Counted from the stretch's first letter, positions 34,717 through 47,575 are shown. The stretch: 64,000 nt of DNA from Brasenia schreberi (GCA_036023115.1 JAYKKT010000059.1:1826501-1890500); one strand, 5' to 3'. Notes: generated from the sequence alone by a model not told the origin. Made by a program: numbers and translations.

Positions 34717-37700
34717 AAGTAAAGGTGTTAAGTCAATAGCAAGGCGCAGTCAATTCAGAGATAGGACCGTGTCCACTTGGACAATCAACTGACAGCAGTC
34801 AATTCAGAGATAGGACCGTGTCCACTTGGACAATCAACTGACAAGACTCAACTATATTTAGTTCAAGACGTTAAAGTCATATTCAATAGCAAGGCACGAC
34901 CAACTTGGTGGCAGTCAAAAGTACTAAAATGGACAAAACAACCAGTGCTTGGAGGCTACTTTAAGATGTTGATGATAGGTTATTTAGTCCCAAAGTGACA
35001 AATAGGGACCGATTTTGTAATTTGTTACTCCCATGGCAGATCTTTCATATTTCATGCCCATATGATCAATCAGTAGGTTACATCTGTTACTTAAGTAATC
35101 AGTTGTAGAGTTCCGCACAAACACAACAGCAATGTTATAAATATTGAACCGTATTCTATGATAATATCCTAAGTCACGTAGACAGTTCTAACACGTGGAG
35201 TGTCGACCTTGACACAGGTGCGACACCGATACTGTGTCGGTGCGGCATGACAAAAAAACGTAATTTTTTTTGTAACTCACGGTTTTGCCGTCTATGGTGT
35301 ATTTATCTTCGAGAACCCGATCAAAGAGAGAGTAATCCGCGAAGACGATAAATCGAAGCCTGTTAGTCGACTCGTGACCTTATCTCCCATGATGACTACC
35401 TGAGTTACCTCACCATAGTTTCCAAAATGCGCCTTTAGCTTGTCTTCCATCATCTCTCATGAAACTCCGCCGATGAACATAGAAAAATATCTCAAACGCG
35501 GACCTTCTTCACTTCCTTTTGTGTGGATATTCCACGCTTCAAAATCTGGTATTGATTTTGAAGTTCGGGTCTTTTTGGATAAATGAGTCCGGATATGTGA
35601 AGATTGATTTGTATATTATGATGAAATTAGTAGTTGTTTACCGTTTATGTGTTTTACTTTAATATAAAGTTGGAATCTGGATCCACACAATTCAAGTATT
35701 TGTATTGTTGTGGTTCATTTATCGCTCTCTATACTGTATTGTTGTGATACACAATGTATTGTATAAATATCATAAGCTATTTTTTAAATAATATATAAAC
35801 ATTTCTGCTACAGTTAAGATACCAGGCAACGATAAGTACTACAAAGGATAATGTTAGGTCTGTGGTTAAGTCTCTTGTGCCTAACATAATAGGACAAGTT
35901 AGGTTGTAAACTAACAGTAGGGTGTATAGTTGCTCCAGTTAGGCTCATTAGGCTTGTTGTAGAATGGTAGCGGTACATGCTACCATATTAGCTCTTTATA
36001 TTATAAAGAGCATGTAACTTAATATGTAATATAAAGCACTTAAAAAAAGTTTAAAAGGTAATGATTTTTAAAATATTTTCTTTAATTAAATAAATCAAAC
36101 CTTGTAACGTATGTATGATACAATATGATTATCGTGTATTGGTCCCCCTTCTAGTACGGGACCCAATACGATATTTACAACATTGGCCGTAACAACCCAA
36201 TAAAATTGAGAAACGATACATCTATAAATATGTCTAGCAATAATTTTTTATTTATACTTGCACCAGAGTGCACATAAAGGTTGATCACCTTTTGGCAACT
36301 CCATTGTGAAATTAAGCTGGACCAGTGCTACTAACATCAGCTGGATGACAATAACAGTAAAGGGAGCATTCTATAGTATAAAAGTTAGGCGACGAATTCA
36401 ATAAAAGCTAATCTACAAATATTGGAATGAGAACTGCAATATCAAAGGTGTGCAACAAACTAATACCAAATCTGAAACACATGAAAAGATTACCTGCAAG
36501 TCATATGATAGCAACCCTCAGCAAGCTCAATCATGTGCTTGCATTTGACACACTGACGCCACAAATTCTGATTTGCAAGGTACTGCAGCTTTGCATCTTC
36601 GGCTCGTGGATATGGATTCTTTGACTTGTATTGTTGACACGACATTTTATCATGCCATGGGACCTTGCAGTGTACACAAAAAGGCAATTGACACTTCACA
36701 CATCTCCTCAATCCAGACACAACGGTAGAGTGAGAGGAAGCTTGTGGAACCCTTAACATTTCTGTTCTTGACATCAAAGCAGAGCACTTTGGGTAGGGGC
36801 AGTAGAGCTTATCTGTCTCAGGAATTGCAGCCTCTTCTATACGACGGTTTAATTTGTCAAGCAACTGCGGTGATAAAAATGCCTTGCAACTTTCTGCACT
36901 CAGTGTTGAATTGCATCCTTCATGAGGGCAGTTTGGCAATACTCCATTATGCAATTTGGCTTCCACATGTTGTCTCATACAATAATAGCAATAGAGATGT
37001 GAACAGAGATCAACTGAAAACATTTGCTGGGCATCGTTATCCTCCAAACAAATTCTGCAATTTACTTTCAGAAGTTTACTAGAACTGCTTCCTATGCCCT
37101 CCGAAGTCTCTATAGGCCTTGTGAGTTGAAGAGATATAGCTTGTCGAGCAAACCTATACACATGACGTACATTTGCTGGAGATATCAATTGTATCCAACA
37201 TACCGGAAATTTTCTTATCAGTTGGTTAATTTCAACAATCATGTTTGCAACTTTTCGTTGTTTTGCACTCCATCTTCCCAAGACCTGCAGTGACGAAAAC
37301 ATGCAACATAATTGTACTGAACAAACAAAAAGATGCCAAACAATCACACTACAAGTTCACACAATTTTTTTACTTCTATCAGATAAACAAATCGATGGCA
37401 TCTTCCACGAGCCTTTTACAACAAACATGCTTGACCATCACTCCCTACATTATAAATGTGCAACCATGTTGCGCATATTACAAATGCCCCATAGAGAAGA
37501 AAAAGTCCAAATATACGAAAATTAGCCTTCCTCCAAGCACCTTGAAAAGGATATGCCAGCATATCTGACATCGTGATTTGCGAGTAAATCCTCTTGGCAT
37601 TTTTAACCTTTTTTATGTGATCTTTCCACGGTTTGGAATGAAAAAGCAGCTGCATTATATTCTATTTCACCAAGTGATATTATAGGACTATATCTTCAGA

Positions 37701-38966
37701 TTAATATTAAGTGATAGATGCCTAAAATATCTAAATTTAGAATCTATGGAATGACCAATTCCCTTCTTCTTTTTAATGAACGCCTCACCTTCTCAAGCTA
37801 ATACCATAAGAAGTCAACTCTTTTCCTTTTAGACCTACTACAGACAGTCCCTTTTTCTTTTTTTGGTTCCTACTGCTTATCCGCAGTTTTCTAACTCTTG
37901 AACTGGTCATAAAGTAATAAATGTGCACAAAGTGATGAGGCAATGATAAAAGAACATAAATCTGGAGCACTCGCATTATATAACTAGGAATCACAAATGG
38001 TACTGAAGAAAATAGAAACTAAATCAAGTCTAACGCTTCACGGGCGAGAGATGGTATCACATGGTAACCAAGTCACATTTCAAATCTTCAAGAAAGTCAT
38101 GCTACAGATTGTAATGATGGATCCAAGTTCGCGTGAGATACTTCCACTATATTTTCAGAATACTTCACAGAAGCGCCGGAAATTTTCTCGTTCATCACTT
38201 ACTTTTGTATACATAGAAAGACGAAACCATTTCAAATGCAATTCGCGAGAACAACATGTAAGTGGTCAAAAGAGAAGAAGACGATTTCTGAACTCACAAA
38301 TTTGTACAATGGGAAAGAATCACAGAGAATGATAATGTTCTGCAATCCCAATTCAAGCGCAGCAGTCAATCCCTCTATCAAAGCCCTCGCATCGGCAACG
38401 CTTTTGCTGGAACAGACCCCGGTCGGCTTCTTCACTTCCAGCAAGAGATTATCATCCTCATCGCAAATAGCGACGCCAACACCGGAAAGCGGAACGCGCT
38501 CACCGTTGACGCGTTCCATGCTAATCAGGCCCTTGAAGAACAACCTGAACTGTGGATCGCTACCATCGGCGGCTCCTCGGAATGGCCGCTGGAATAGATC
38601 GCCGTCGTTGAACCACTCCTCGTCAAGCATCTCGCGGATATCACGGGCGAACTCCTTATCGTGCAGCCTTTGTTGCAGATCGTCGTAGTCTTTCTTCGTT
38701 TCCGCGATCGTCCGCTCGCGATTGCTATGCTCTTGATGGAATGACTTGCACCCGTCGATCTGGATCTTGCACAACGGCGCGTTGCCACAATCCCCGGAAA
38801 GAATTAAGGGCGGACTCCTCGGGAGGGAAGACGAAGGGATAGAACTCGCAGACGCGGCCATGGCTTCCTCCATCTGCAACCGGAAGGCGAGATCGAGATC
38901 CGACTCTAGCATTTCCGCTACTCTTAGCTTCTCCATCTGATCCTTCACGGCACCTAAGGTTTCCAT
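33957..38966 (-). CDS. RBR-type E3 ubiquitin ligase with N-terminal RNase H-like domain
   Basis: Three exons, 38966-38298, 37284-36494 and 34182-33957, join in frame (669+791+226 bases; donors GTGAGT and GTAATC) to give 561 aa. Residues about 120-270 form an RNase H-like (RVT_3) domain with ALIEGLTAAL and CDSFPLYKF; its full catalytic set is not evident. RING1 starts CRICLEDNDAQQMF, the IBR has LYCPYPKCS and RRCVKCQLPFCVHC, and RING2 has QCVKCKHMIELAEGCYHMTC, then CGYEFCYTCG. The Cys in EGCYH is the expected catalytic residue that carries ubiquitin as a thioester. An acidic DDSEEDDDYESDEYDDYDPG tail follows. Start METLGAVKDQ was chosen because the frame above it is encoded by the (GA)n microsatellite. 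Family known in plants; substrates unknown. Confidence 0.92.
34664..34714. repeat. (AT)n microsatellite in RBR intron 2
   Basis: About 25 uninterrupted AT units, preceded by a CTCTCTCTCT run. Confidence 0.92.
34748..34845. repeat. Tandem duplication, two 49-bp units
   Basis: AGTCAATTCAGAGATAGGAC through AATCAACTGACA is repeated with a 49-base offset (34748 and 34797) and no obvious difference, inside RBR intron 2. Confidence 0.92.
35279..35505 (-). pseudogene. hnRNP-type RRM exon remnant inside RBR intron 2
   Basis: The minus strand reads RYFSMFIGGVS, a TGA where the family has Trp (SWE), then MEDKLKAHFGNYGEVTQVVI and, after a one-base frame change, RFIVFADYSLFDRVLEDKYT and IDGKT. This is an RRM with RNP2 (MFIGGV) and the end of RNP1. 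A GTGAGT donor follows GKT. That suggests a genomic exon rather than a processed copy. It lies on the same strand as the host gene. Confidence 0.85.
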
Positions 38967-39002
38967 CAACTCTTTCTCTCTCTCTCTCGCAGATCTACTC
39001 TT

Positions 39003-39049
<47 letters not shown>

Positions 39050-39110
39050 CACGCGCTCCGCGAGTACCCCGAGGACGTTTTAATAATTGATCGGCATTAT
39101 AACACAAGAT
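38967..39110 (-). promoter_or_regulatory. 5' UTR/promoter of the RBR gene with (CT)n
   Basis: A (CT)n run on the plus strand at about 39007-39046 lies 40 bases upstream of the chosen ATG. As GA repeats on the gene strand it would encode an ERER stretch if translation began upstream at 39107, which I consider unlikely. Confidence 0.5.
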
Positions 39111-40225
39111 ATTCCATAAACGTAGGATTTAGAATTTGAGAGTATACCGAATTATCGTATTTCTAAAGTAAAATGGGCCTAAAATAGCGTTATAATTGGT
39201 TCTTTAAGTTTCTTATAAATATTTAAAAACCAAGCCTTTTCTACACCAGATCGGGTCTCTTAATGGATTTTTTGACGCTGATCTTGGGTCATATCGGTAG
39301 TTAACTACAAAAAAATTTAATGGTTAATAATTTCTTTCTCCTGTGGTCTCCTTTTTCTTCTTTTAAAGTTTTTAATTTAGTTTTTGTACTTCGTAATTAG
39401 AGCTTTATTTGATTGCCCTCTTATATTATATGTTAGAACTATCTAATCTCTCATCTTTCTTGTTTCTTACATGACCAACATCCACTTCAACACTCTCATT
39501 TTATAACAAATATTGTGATTAATTGTCATTACAGATGATATATGATGTTAACAGTCTAACAATTGCTTTATAATACGAGAGTTTTAGTTGTGTAATGTCT
39601 TTTGATGTATAATCTTAAACAAATATTTTCATCATTTTATTTTTAGTTTAATTATATAGATTTGAATTAAAAAGTACTCATGTTTTATATTTTACATGTA
39701 AAATAATTCAAATTTTCACCCTTGATCTCAAACGTTGAAAGATTAAATTGTTGTACAAAATTATACATCCAAAGACATTATGCAACTAAGTCTTCCTTTT
39801 GTAATATTTGTCTTTTAATTTTAGTGATATATTTTTATTATACAAAACACACGAGACATCTCAATGAAGCGTGCTGACTAATCTGGTGCGAGTTGGACCG
39901 AACCACTCTAGGGGTAAAGCTCGCTCAAAGTGTTTTTTGTTCCATCCACAGGATTCGAACTCAAGTACTTGCTTAAGGGAAACACACGCCGAACCACGTC
40001 AACGTTCAATATGCACAACTTTTCTAACTCTTATAAACGAATTTAAACACTGTCGAAGTAAAACAATTTAAGAATTCAACCAATAAGCCAACTATTATAA
40101 GTTGCTTTTATTGACAAGCATTATGATACCCCTGAACAAGAAACTCCTACTATTTCCTAAACTAAACTAAGAAGTGGATCCAAAACTAGATCCGAAGCAA
40201 TTCATCCAATTATGACTCTTTTTTA

Positions 40226-40330
40226 CAATGGGGAGGTTAAAGCCAAATGCACATCTCGGGTATCGAACTCATGACCTTCAATTTGCAAGGCAACCCTTTG
40301 GACAAGTGAGCTACTGCTCGTTGTGCTTCT
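40226..40330 (-). mobile_element. tRNA-derived SINE, family 1
   Basis: Plus-strand reading starts CAATGGGGAGGTTAAAGCCA, holds the inverted B box GGGTATCGAACTCATGACC and ends GAGCTACTGCTCGTTGTGCT. This is one of the best preserved copies in the window. Confidence 0.75.
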
Positions 40331-41821
40331 GTCGTGAACTTTTAGCTAAATGCTGGACCTATAATATAATCTTAGTAGATCATATTCATGCGGAATGATA
40401 TATGGATTAGGGATAGAGAATTGGATCGACGGGTCTGGGCTTAGATCCGGTCACTTTGGGTACTAATCTAGGTCCATGCTGATCTGACCTGGTTTCCTTT
40501 TTCTCGAATCATTTTGCACCATGCTAAGCCAACTAGATCAGGTTTAGATCAACGCGACCCGACCCAAGTGCAAGTTAAAAGAGGATGTGAATAACATTAA
40601 AAACACTCAAAACAATAAAAAAATAGTTGCAAGAGAAAACTAATATGTATAAGAAAAAACTAAAATAGTCAAGAGCAAACTAATATGTGAGTAACATTAA
40701 AAACACTAAAGAAGCTTAGATACACACAAAAAAATGCAAGAAAAAACTAATATGTATAAGTAAGAAAACTTGAGCATACCCTCCAAGGTATGTTTATATG
40801 CTAATCATTAGGCTTATTCGCCACCCATAACTAAATTATAGATTCAATAATCTCAACTATCACCTTTAGGATACAATGAAAACATTGGGTTTGTTTTCCA
40901 CAATAGCAACCAAGTCAAAAACATCAACCACATCATATAAAATGAGGGCTTTGTGAGTTTCCTTTCACTTCCAAAAGAATAAAGTACATTTGCATTTTTT
41001 TCGTTTACATCAATCCCAAGAAGCGATTAGCAAGTCACGAATCTAGAAAAACTAGGGCGTTGTGAGTAGGACATCAAACCTAGTAGGGAGGCGCAAACTA
41101 GACATGACATGTTCCCAACTAACCTAGTAGTTCTAATTGGAACTAAATAGGACTAGAACTGGTTGGAAAAGGAACTGTTGAAACTGGACTCAAGATGGGG
41201 TACAACCTGGTTTGATTATGGTTCCACCTTCTATAAAACTGGAACCAGCCTGAAGCTTTTAAAGTATCGATTCTATATATATATATATATATTATATTTA
41301 ATTTTTAATCTTTTACATTTTCTCCCTGGTTCCAGATGTATTGGACCTTCAACCAGAATGAGAACTGGACCTGATCCTGGTTCCTGGTTGCGAGTAAACT
41401 GGAACTAGTGGTTTGAAACCGTCACTTCCAGTTTACCCTAAACCGGCTGTCTGACAAACTATGGGTTAGAACCGAGAGATTCAACCATGGGCTATGCGTT
41501 TCTTATTAACTTTCTAAAATACACGGACTGTGAATGCCCTACCTTTGACTCAATCTAGATCTCTCTCTGTCACAAACAAAGTATTCTAAGCTTTCATTAT
41601 ACAAAGAAGAAAAGAGAGGAGCTACAGGATTGGAATTTGGTGGGAACAATGGACAGCAAAGAACACGAAGAGTCGTAATGCTGTACTTTAATGACTTCAT
41701 ACATAATTTTTTTTTGATGAGCTGTGATTTCAAGCACTCGTGGATTTATGTGGTCAAAGATTTTATTTATTTTATTTTTTTTGATGATAAGGTACCCTCT
41801 TCGAGATAAATTCTGGAACTA

Positions 41822-42165
41822 TTACTTCCCCATATATATAAATATACTTAAATCTACTCAAACATCTCTTGCTTTCGATCAACCAACATTTGAAATAAAA
41901 GGTGAATTGTACCCTTGTGCATTAAATGTGAAGTATAAAAAATATAATGATATAATTTATTTTTAAATATAAATTCCTTGATCATGTTGATCAAATGGAT
42001 GGTAAAAATATTGAGAAGATTTAGGCTGGATGGGATTGAGCATAGACCACTATACACGTTATAATTATTTTTTAAATTCAAATCTTTATTATTGATCAAA
42101 TGAATGGTAAAAATATTTGAGAAGATTTAGGTTGAGATTGAGCACAAACCACTATATATATATAT
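41822..42165. repeat. AT-rich element with two diverged internal copies, ending in (AT)n
   Basis: Two segments of about 96 bases (near 41965-42055 and 42060-42155) share GATCAAATGRATGGTAAAAA, GAGAAGATTTAGG and GATTGAGCAYARACCACTAT. The second runs directly into (AT)n and then (GA)n. The same phrases recur at 62900-63015. Confidence 0.7.
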
Positions 42166-42170
42166 ATATT

Positions 42171-42223
<53 letters not shown>

Positions 42224-43468
42224 TCCACTTAATGGCATAGATGGACTCTTTTTAGTGGAGGACAAGATAGGCATTGACTTCATTACTTGGTAGTAAAAGC
42301 CCTAATAAGTTTGGACTTTAGGTCATGGTAAGGTACATATATTCCCCTTTGTAAGGTCTGGGCCAACCAAAGCCAATTGGATCAGCCGAGGCGTAAATCC
42401 ATACCAACCTTGTTTGAAAAAGTAGCCTTCTTTAGGTAGGTTAGCCATCACTATGTATGCATGCATGCCTTGTTTATTGACTTTATTATGGCATAGCACA
42501 CCAACTTTTGAATCTCGAAGACCATCACGCACCATGTTGGAATATTCTACTGTTTTCATGATCGAGATCACTCGGTCATGGTCTATAACTATTTTTTTTT
42601 TCACCACTAAGCTTTTTTTTATATGATTTTGATATTTTTTTACTAATTTTATAATTTAAAACCTGTTGCATACAAATCCGTGCAAATAGAACATGACCTT
42701 GGTTGGAAAAAGATGGATGGTTTGTAAGCTAATATGGATTAGTATGGTTATAATAAAACTCACTGTAACGTTTTCTTGAAATCAGGGACGAAAGACCCTC
42801 TTATTGATTTAATGGGCTACTGGTTTCAAATCTTTAAAAGCAATTTATAAAATGATTGAGTAAAAATCATTTACTTGAATTTGAGAAGGAAATCAAGAGA
42901 GTTGTTGAAACGAAAAACCTTGAAAGGAAAAGATATAAAAGAAAAGAAAACTATACAAAAAGAACATACATATTCTTTTGAGAAATCACTTCCTAAAAAT
43001 TCAAAGTCTTATGACGCTCTCTCATGTTTTTCCTGATTTTTCAAAGCTTCATTGGTTTTTTCGTGGTTTGGATTAGATTACAACAATACACTCATCCAAA
43101 AGTAAAGAGTTATAATTTGTTTTTCAATAATAACAACCGGCAACATAGGAAAATAAAAAAGCACACCTTTAACATTTTAATTTGAAAGAATGACACGTTT
43201 TGTGTTGGTTCGTAGGCACCAGCTTCTATTATTTTATTTATTAAAAGTAAATCATTTAGTAAACATATTCTCATACGAGTTAGATCTATCAACGTATTCC
43301 TATAGTTAGATAACCATTGCCATCGAAGCATTGTTGGCAGCCACTTGTGAAGCACTGCATATTGATTGGATTTGCACCTTAACTGAGTTTTTTCCTCATA
43401 TTAGGTGGGGTTGGCTGGACGGTTCGATAAGAAAAACATCCGAAAACTCCATCTTTATCTACAATTCG

Positions 43469-43471
<3 letters not shown>

Positions 43472-43538
<67 letters not shown>
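43472..43538. repeat. (GA)n microsatellite
   Basis: About 33 uninterrupted GA units, the longest GA run in the window, 330 bases downstream of the LBD gene's stop. Confidence 0.95.
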
Positions 43539-43544
<6 letters not shown>

Positions 43545-43871
43545 TTTGTATAATTAATAAGCCAGAAAATTCATTGTTACACATGAGCATAATAAGGTTG
43601 TCCCTCTTCTCATGCCTCTCGTTTTCAAGATCTTACACGTGGGGAGTAGCCAATACAAACTTAAATTGCTTCCTGATTACAGTAAGCAACATTATTCTCA
43701 CCCATCTCTATGAATTTCTTTTCCATATTTTAGTTTATCAGTTTCCGTTTTAAATCATCTTTGGTTATTACATATAAATATCTACCTTCTGAATTACTTT
43801 GATCTTCATCCTCTAACTACCAAGTCAAGCAAACAATTGAGAGTACTAAAACCAAGAAGGGGCTTCAATCT

Positions 43872-45102
43872 TCACGTCCAAAGTGGCTCCCAAACATTGG
43901 CATCATCCAGAAACCCTCCATTAGTGGCTTGCTGAAACTGGCCGAGTTGAAAGTTGGTGGTGTAATTGGTGAAAGTATCGGTTAATTCTGATGATGGTGG
44001 TTGAGATTGAAACATTTCCATGCACACCAAGGCTGCCATATTGGCTTGCTGAGTCTGCATGTTGAGTATCTCAGCTTGCGCCATCGCCAACTGCGATTGC
44101 AGCTCATTCAATTGCTTCTGCAGTTGAAATATTGTTCCGGCAGAGCCGTACACCGGATCTCGGGTTCGCGCATTTGCTTCGTAGACTAAACTAGTCACTG
44201 CATCTGCCCTTTGGGACTCTGGTAGATCCTGCAATACAATCAATTACCACTTGATCAGAGTGAAGACCATTTGTTTCCCGTTATATTCTCGTGGATATGG
44301 GGCAAAAACAAAGAAGAAAAAGATGGCCCAATATTGAGAATTTAACAAAAATAAAAGTAAAGAAGGTAAATATTGTAAAGTAATAACAAAAGATATAAGA
44401 AAGTAGATGATGAATACTTCATATAAAGAATAACGAGCCATAAAACATTTATACTCAATGCATTGTAATCCTGAGAAATCTATGAAGCAACCTCACTTAT
44501 TAGGAGTTTGTTTTTGGTACAGTGGAAGGATAAAGCCAGACACGCACCTTGAGTATCGAACTCATGACCTTCGACTTTGGGTCTACCCCTATTTTATTAA
44601 CCTTTGTGTGACTCCAATGTAAATTTGATGAAATATGGTAGCACCCAAAAGAGTTTAGAGAAAACTAATTGTTCATTGACATTTAAAAAGTGGAAAAGAC
44701 TTAGTACTAGATTTTGGTAAACCTTTGCTATTTACTTAAGGGGACATTATTTTGATGGCATTTAAAAGAACTGCCCCCTTGATGCACTAAACAATGGAAC
44801 TTTTTTAAACTTGCAAGAACTACAAAAAATTGTGATCGTTGGAGAAATTGGAGTACCTGAAGGAGCTTAATAATGTTGCTCGCACCAAAAACCCGATGAG
44901 CCGTGACGAACTTTTGGAGTTCAGATGGAGGGAAGTAAGGGGCCAAGACGCATTGCTCGACGCATCTCCGTCGGAGGATCTTGCAGGCAGCGCAAGGGGA
45001 GGCAATGTGAGGAGAACTGGCATGAGCTAGAGGAGGCGTTGCTGTTGGAGAAGAAGGGGAAGAAGAAGAGGGAGAGGGTGTGAGCGACTCACTTGACCGC
45101 AT
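43872..45102 (-). CDS. LOB-domain transcription factor (LBD1/LBD11-like, class I)
   Basis: Two exons, 45102-44857 and 44228-43872, join in phase 0 (donor GTACTC, acceptor TATTGCAG) to give 200 aa. A Ser/Pro-rich leader precedes the LOB domain at about residues 35-135. The zinc block PCAACKILRRRCVEQCVLAP fits CX2CX6CX3C exactly. The GAS block FVTAHRVFGASNIIKLLQ ends at the conserved intron position. The DLPESQRADAVTSLVYEANA, RTRDPVYGSAGTIFQLQKQL segment holds the coiled-coil LX6LX3LX6L-type helix that mediates dimerisation. The C terminus ends DDANVWEPLWT. Such proteins bind GCGGCG-type DNA and act in organ boundary and vascular programmes; the specific role is inferred from class only. Confidence 0.93.
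44510..44582 (-). mobile_element. Partial tRNA-derived SINE, family 1
   Basis: Only the 3' half remains: GGTACAGTGGAAGGATAAAG, then GAGTATCGAACTCATGACCT (inverted B box). It lies in the single LBD intron, antisense to the gene. Confidence 0.65.
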
Positions 45103-45233
45103 TTTTGCTCGTATAGATGGACGAAACGAGAAATAGAGACTTTCCGGAGGAGTTGAAGAAAAAAAAAAGGGAGGAGAGCGCTCTTATCGTTCTCCCTTGG
45201 GTCTCGCCTTACCGTTGTGGAGCATTGAATGCC

Positions 45234-45265
45234 GTATAAATAGAGGCGATCGCGTGCTGACGTCA
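45234..45265 (-). promoter_or_regulatory. LBD promoter candidate: TATA-like motif and TGACGTCA
   Basis: TGACGTCA, a palindromic bZIP (TGA-type) site, lies at 45258-45265, and TATAAATA (TATTTATA on the gene strand) at about 45234-45242, some 135 bases upstream of the LBD ATG. The TATA motif reads better on the plus strand, so its use for this gene is uncertain. Confidence 0.45.
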
Positions 45266-45311
45266 GACGCCAGCTTTGAATTTTCGAATACCTCGCTGCT
45301 AAGACTAGGCT

Positions 45312-45420
45312 AAAGATGACCGGTTTCAAACCGGTTTGAAGTTTGAATCGAACCGGTTCAAAGTTTTGAATAGAACCGGTTCGAATGTTTGAATCGAAAC
45401 CGAACCGGTCATAAAACTGT
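45312..45420. repeat. AACCGGTT-rich degenerate repeat
   Basis: At least four spaced units of (G)AACCGGTT(C/T) within about 100 bases, separated by TTTGAATCGAA-type linkers. AACCGGTT is self-complementary, so the tract could form several small hairpins. It lies 210 bases upstream of the LBD gene. Confidence 0.8.
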
Positions 45421-45980
45421 TGGAACATGTGGTCACCGTCAGGTGTGGTCGAGTAACTCCTCATATATATCCGGGCCTGTATCCAAATCCAGACTCAATA
45501 AGGTTTTGATGGATCTGTTACCTTTGGTAGAACCACACGACCAAACCCTACCCCAGAAATAGCGTCCAGTTTGAGGGTTAGGGGCTGGGTTTGGGTTGTT
45601 CCAAAGTGACCTAACAAAATAAGGTCGGGTTGGGTGGACCCATACTCGACAAAAACACGCATATACAATGTATATTATCTATCATATTTATGAAATGTAT
45701 ACTATTTCATGTGTACATGTATACACCATACATATATAACATATACTATCCTACATATTATAATACGTGGAACTTATCATCCCCTCCAAATTAAAAGATA
45801 TCCGGACCAAGTCTAATGGTAGAAGCCGGGAACGGATGGTCTCGGCCTTGACAGACTAACTCCGAGCCAAGTAGCTTCTTAACTCGTACGACTGGTATGA
45901 CTGGAAATTATGAACAAACCAAATTTAATGGCTCTTTTAGTCATTTGTGGAATTTCTAAACTACCAATAACGTATCCCCA

Positions 45981-46028
<48 letters not shown>

Positions 46029-46079
46029 TATATAATATATATATATATACATATCTGTGTATGTGTATGTATGTAAGTA

Positions 46080-46132
<53 letters not shown>

Positions 46133-47042
46133 CTGTGTATGTGTATGTATGTAAGTATATATGTGTGTATGTATATAGTCAACTGGATCAAGCACGAGTG
46201 CACCGTTCATTTTTTGCTGCTGACCCTTTTGTCAAAGAAGGTGAAGGATTTGACCTTTTAGATAGATCCAATTTCCTCTTTTATATTTACGAATAACTTA
46301 TAAACTAGAGACAAAAGGGTTAGGAAAAAAAGGAAAATAATAATAATTTGCATGGGAAGGAGGCTCCAGTTGTAATATGAAGGGGTCAAACCCACTTGGT
46401 CCACTTGTGAAACCTCGATAGATTTATCCTCCACCAGGATATCCATACCCATAGGTTAATGGGTGTTGAATGTAAGAGCTAAATGGTGTGCATCGCACTG
46501 TCAAACCCAGGTCTCGGGTTCAAACCCGGCACGGGGAACCCTAACTGTTGAAGAAAATTATAATTTAAATTATGCCATTAATAGTCGGTCAGACTTGGTG
46601 CCGTAGACTAATTACTAGCTTAATTTGTTAAACAAGGCCATTGTTTATGTAAATGATTGTTGGTGTCGCGGGTTTGGATAGGTTTGGCCAGGCTAGACCA
46701 ACTGGGTAGGCAAGGCCAGCCCTGATCCACCAGACCTATTTGGTTGATCTTATCAGGTTCATATACAAAGGAAAAGCGAAGGCCACGCTCACCTCCAAAA
46801 CATAATGAATTTATTCACAAAGAGAACAGCTTAAAGTTGGCCACTGTTTGCACTTTGTGCTAAGGTTCAACTAGATGCCACAGGTGTACGTTTGGAGGGG
46901 AAGAGGCAGTTTGGTTCTGGTTTTAAGTTATGGTGGAACTGAAATCAGTGGTTCGGAACTGTTGGTCCTAGTCTTGGTCTATTGGATGCCAGTCAAGTTT
47001 TGCTTTTCAAAGACACAAAAAGTGTGTCAATGAGGAAATGAT

Positions 47043-47079
<37 letters not shown>

Positions 47080-47575
47080 TAGTACATGCATATACCAATC
47101 CATGCTTAAACATGCTCAAAGATCTCATCTGCTCAATCTTAAAAATCAACTATTAAGATCTTTGAGTTAAGAAACAACTTATATCAGGCCTATTTATTGT
47201 GGCTATAAAAAGGACCAACGTACCATTTTACTTTTGAGATTTGAATTTCAATTGTCGATCGAATGCTTAAGATTTAAAAGCATATTTAAGCATGGATTTA
47301 TGTAGGCACAAACTACTCTCCTTCTCTATATATGTTCATGCTTAGCAAAGTTCCACCCGTTCAACCACTGTCATCTATCCTCCAAAACCTTATTCTAGTG
47401 TCCAAAATCGACCTTTACTAGTCACCAAGACCTATTACAAAAACCATGATGATTTTGATAAGTGAAAAGCAGTTTTGGGTAATGAGAGGTGATAAAAGGT
47501 GGTGGTTGATGATTGAATGAGGTGAAGCTATGCGAAACAAAAGATTGAGCACCATGCTCAATTGAATATGGACCG

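Larger units (their letters stand above)
39111..43871. other. Intergenic: AT-rich repeats, SINEs, microsatellites
   Basis: No supported gene in 4.8 kb. It holds an AT-rich repeat at 39530-39800, a tRNA-like remnant at 39935-40015 (-), a family-1 SINE at 40226-40330 (-), a GGTTC/GAACC-rich tract at 41100-41410, an AT-rich element at 41822-42165, (GA)n at 42172-42220 and a long (GA)n at 43472-43538. Open frames here come from repeats (IYIY, ERER). Confidence 0.6.

Noticed and set aside
43331..43753. 140-codon open frame with ERERER
   Set aside because: Driven by the (GA)n run at 43472-43538; no domain on either side.
45879..46261. Open frames encoding IYIYIY or VYVCKYI
   Set aside because: They are translations of (AT)n and (GTAT)n microsatellites.
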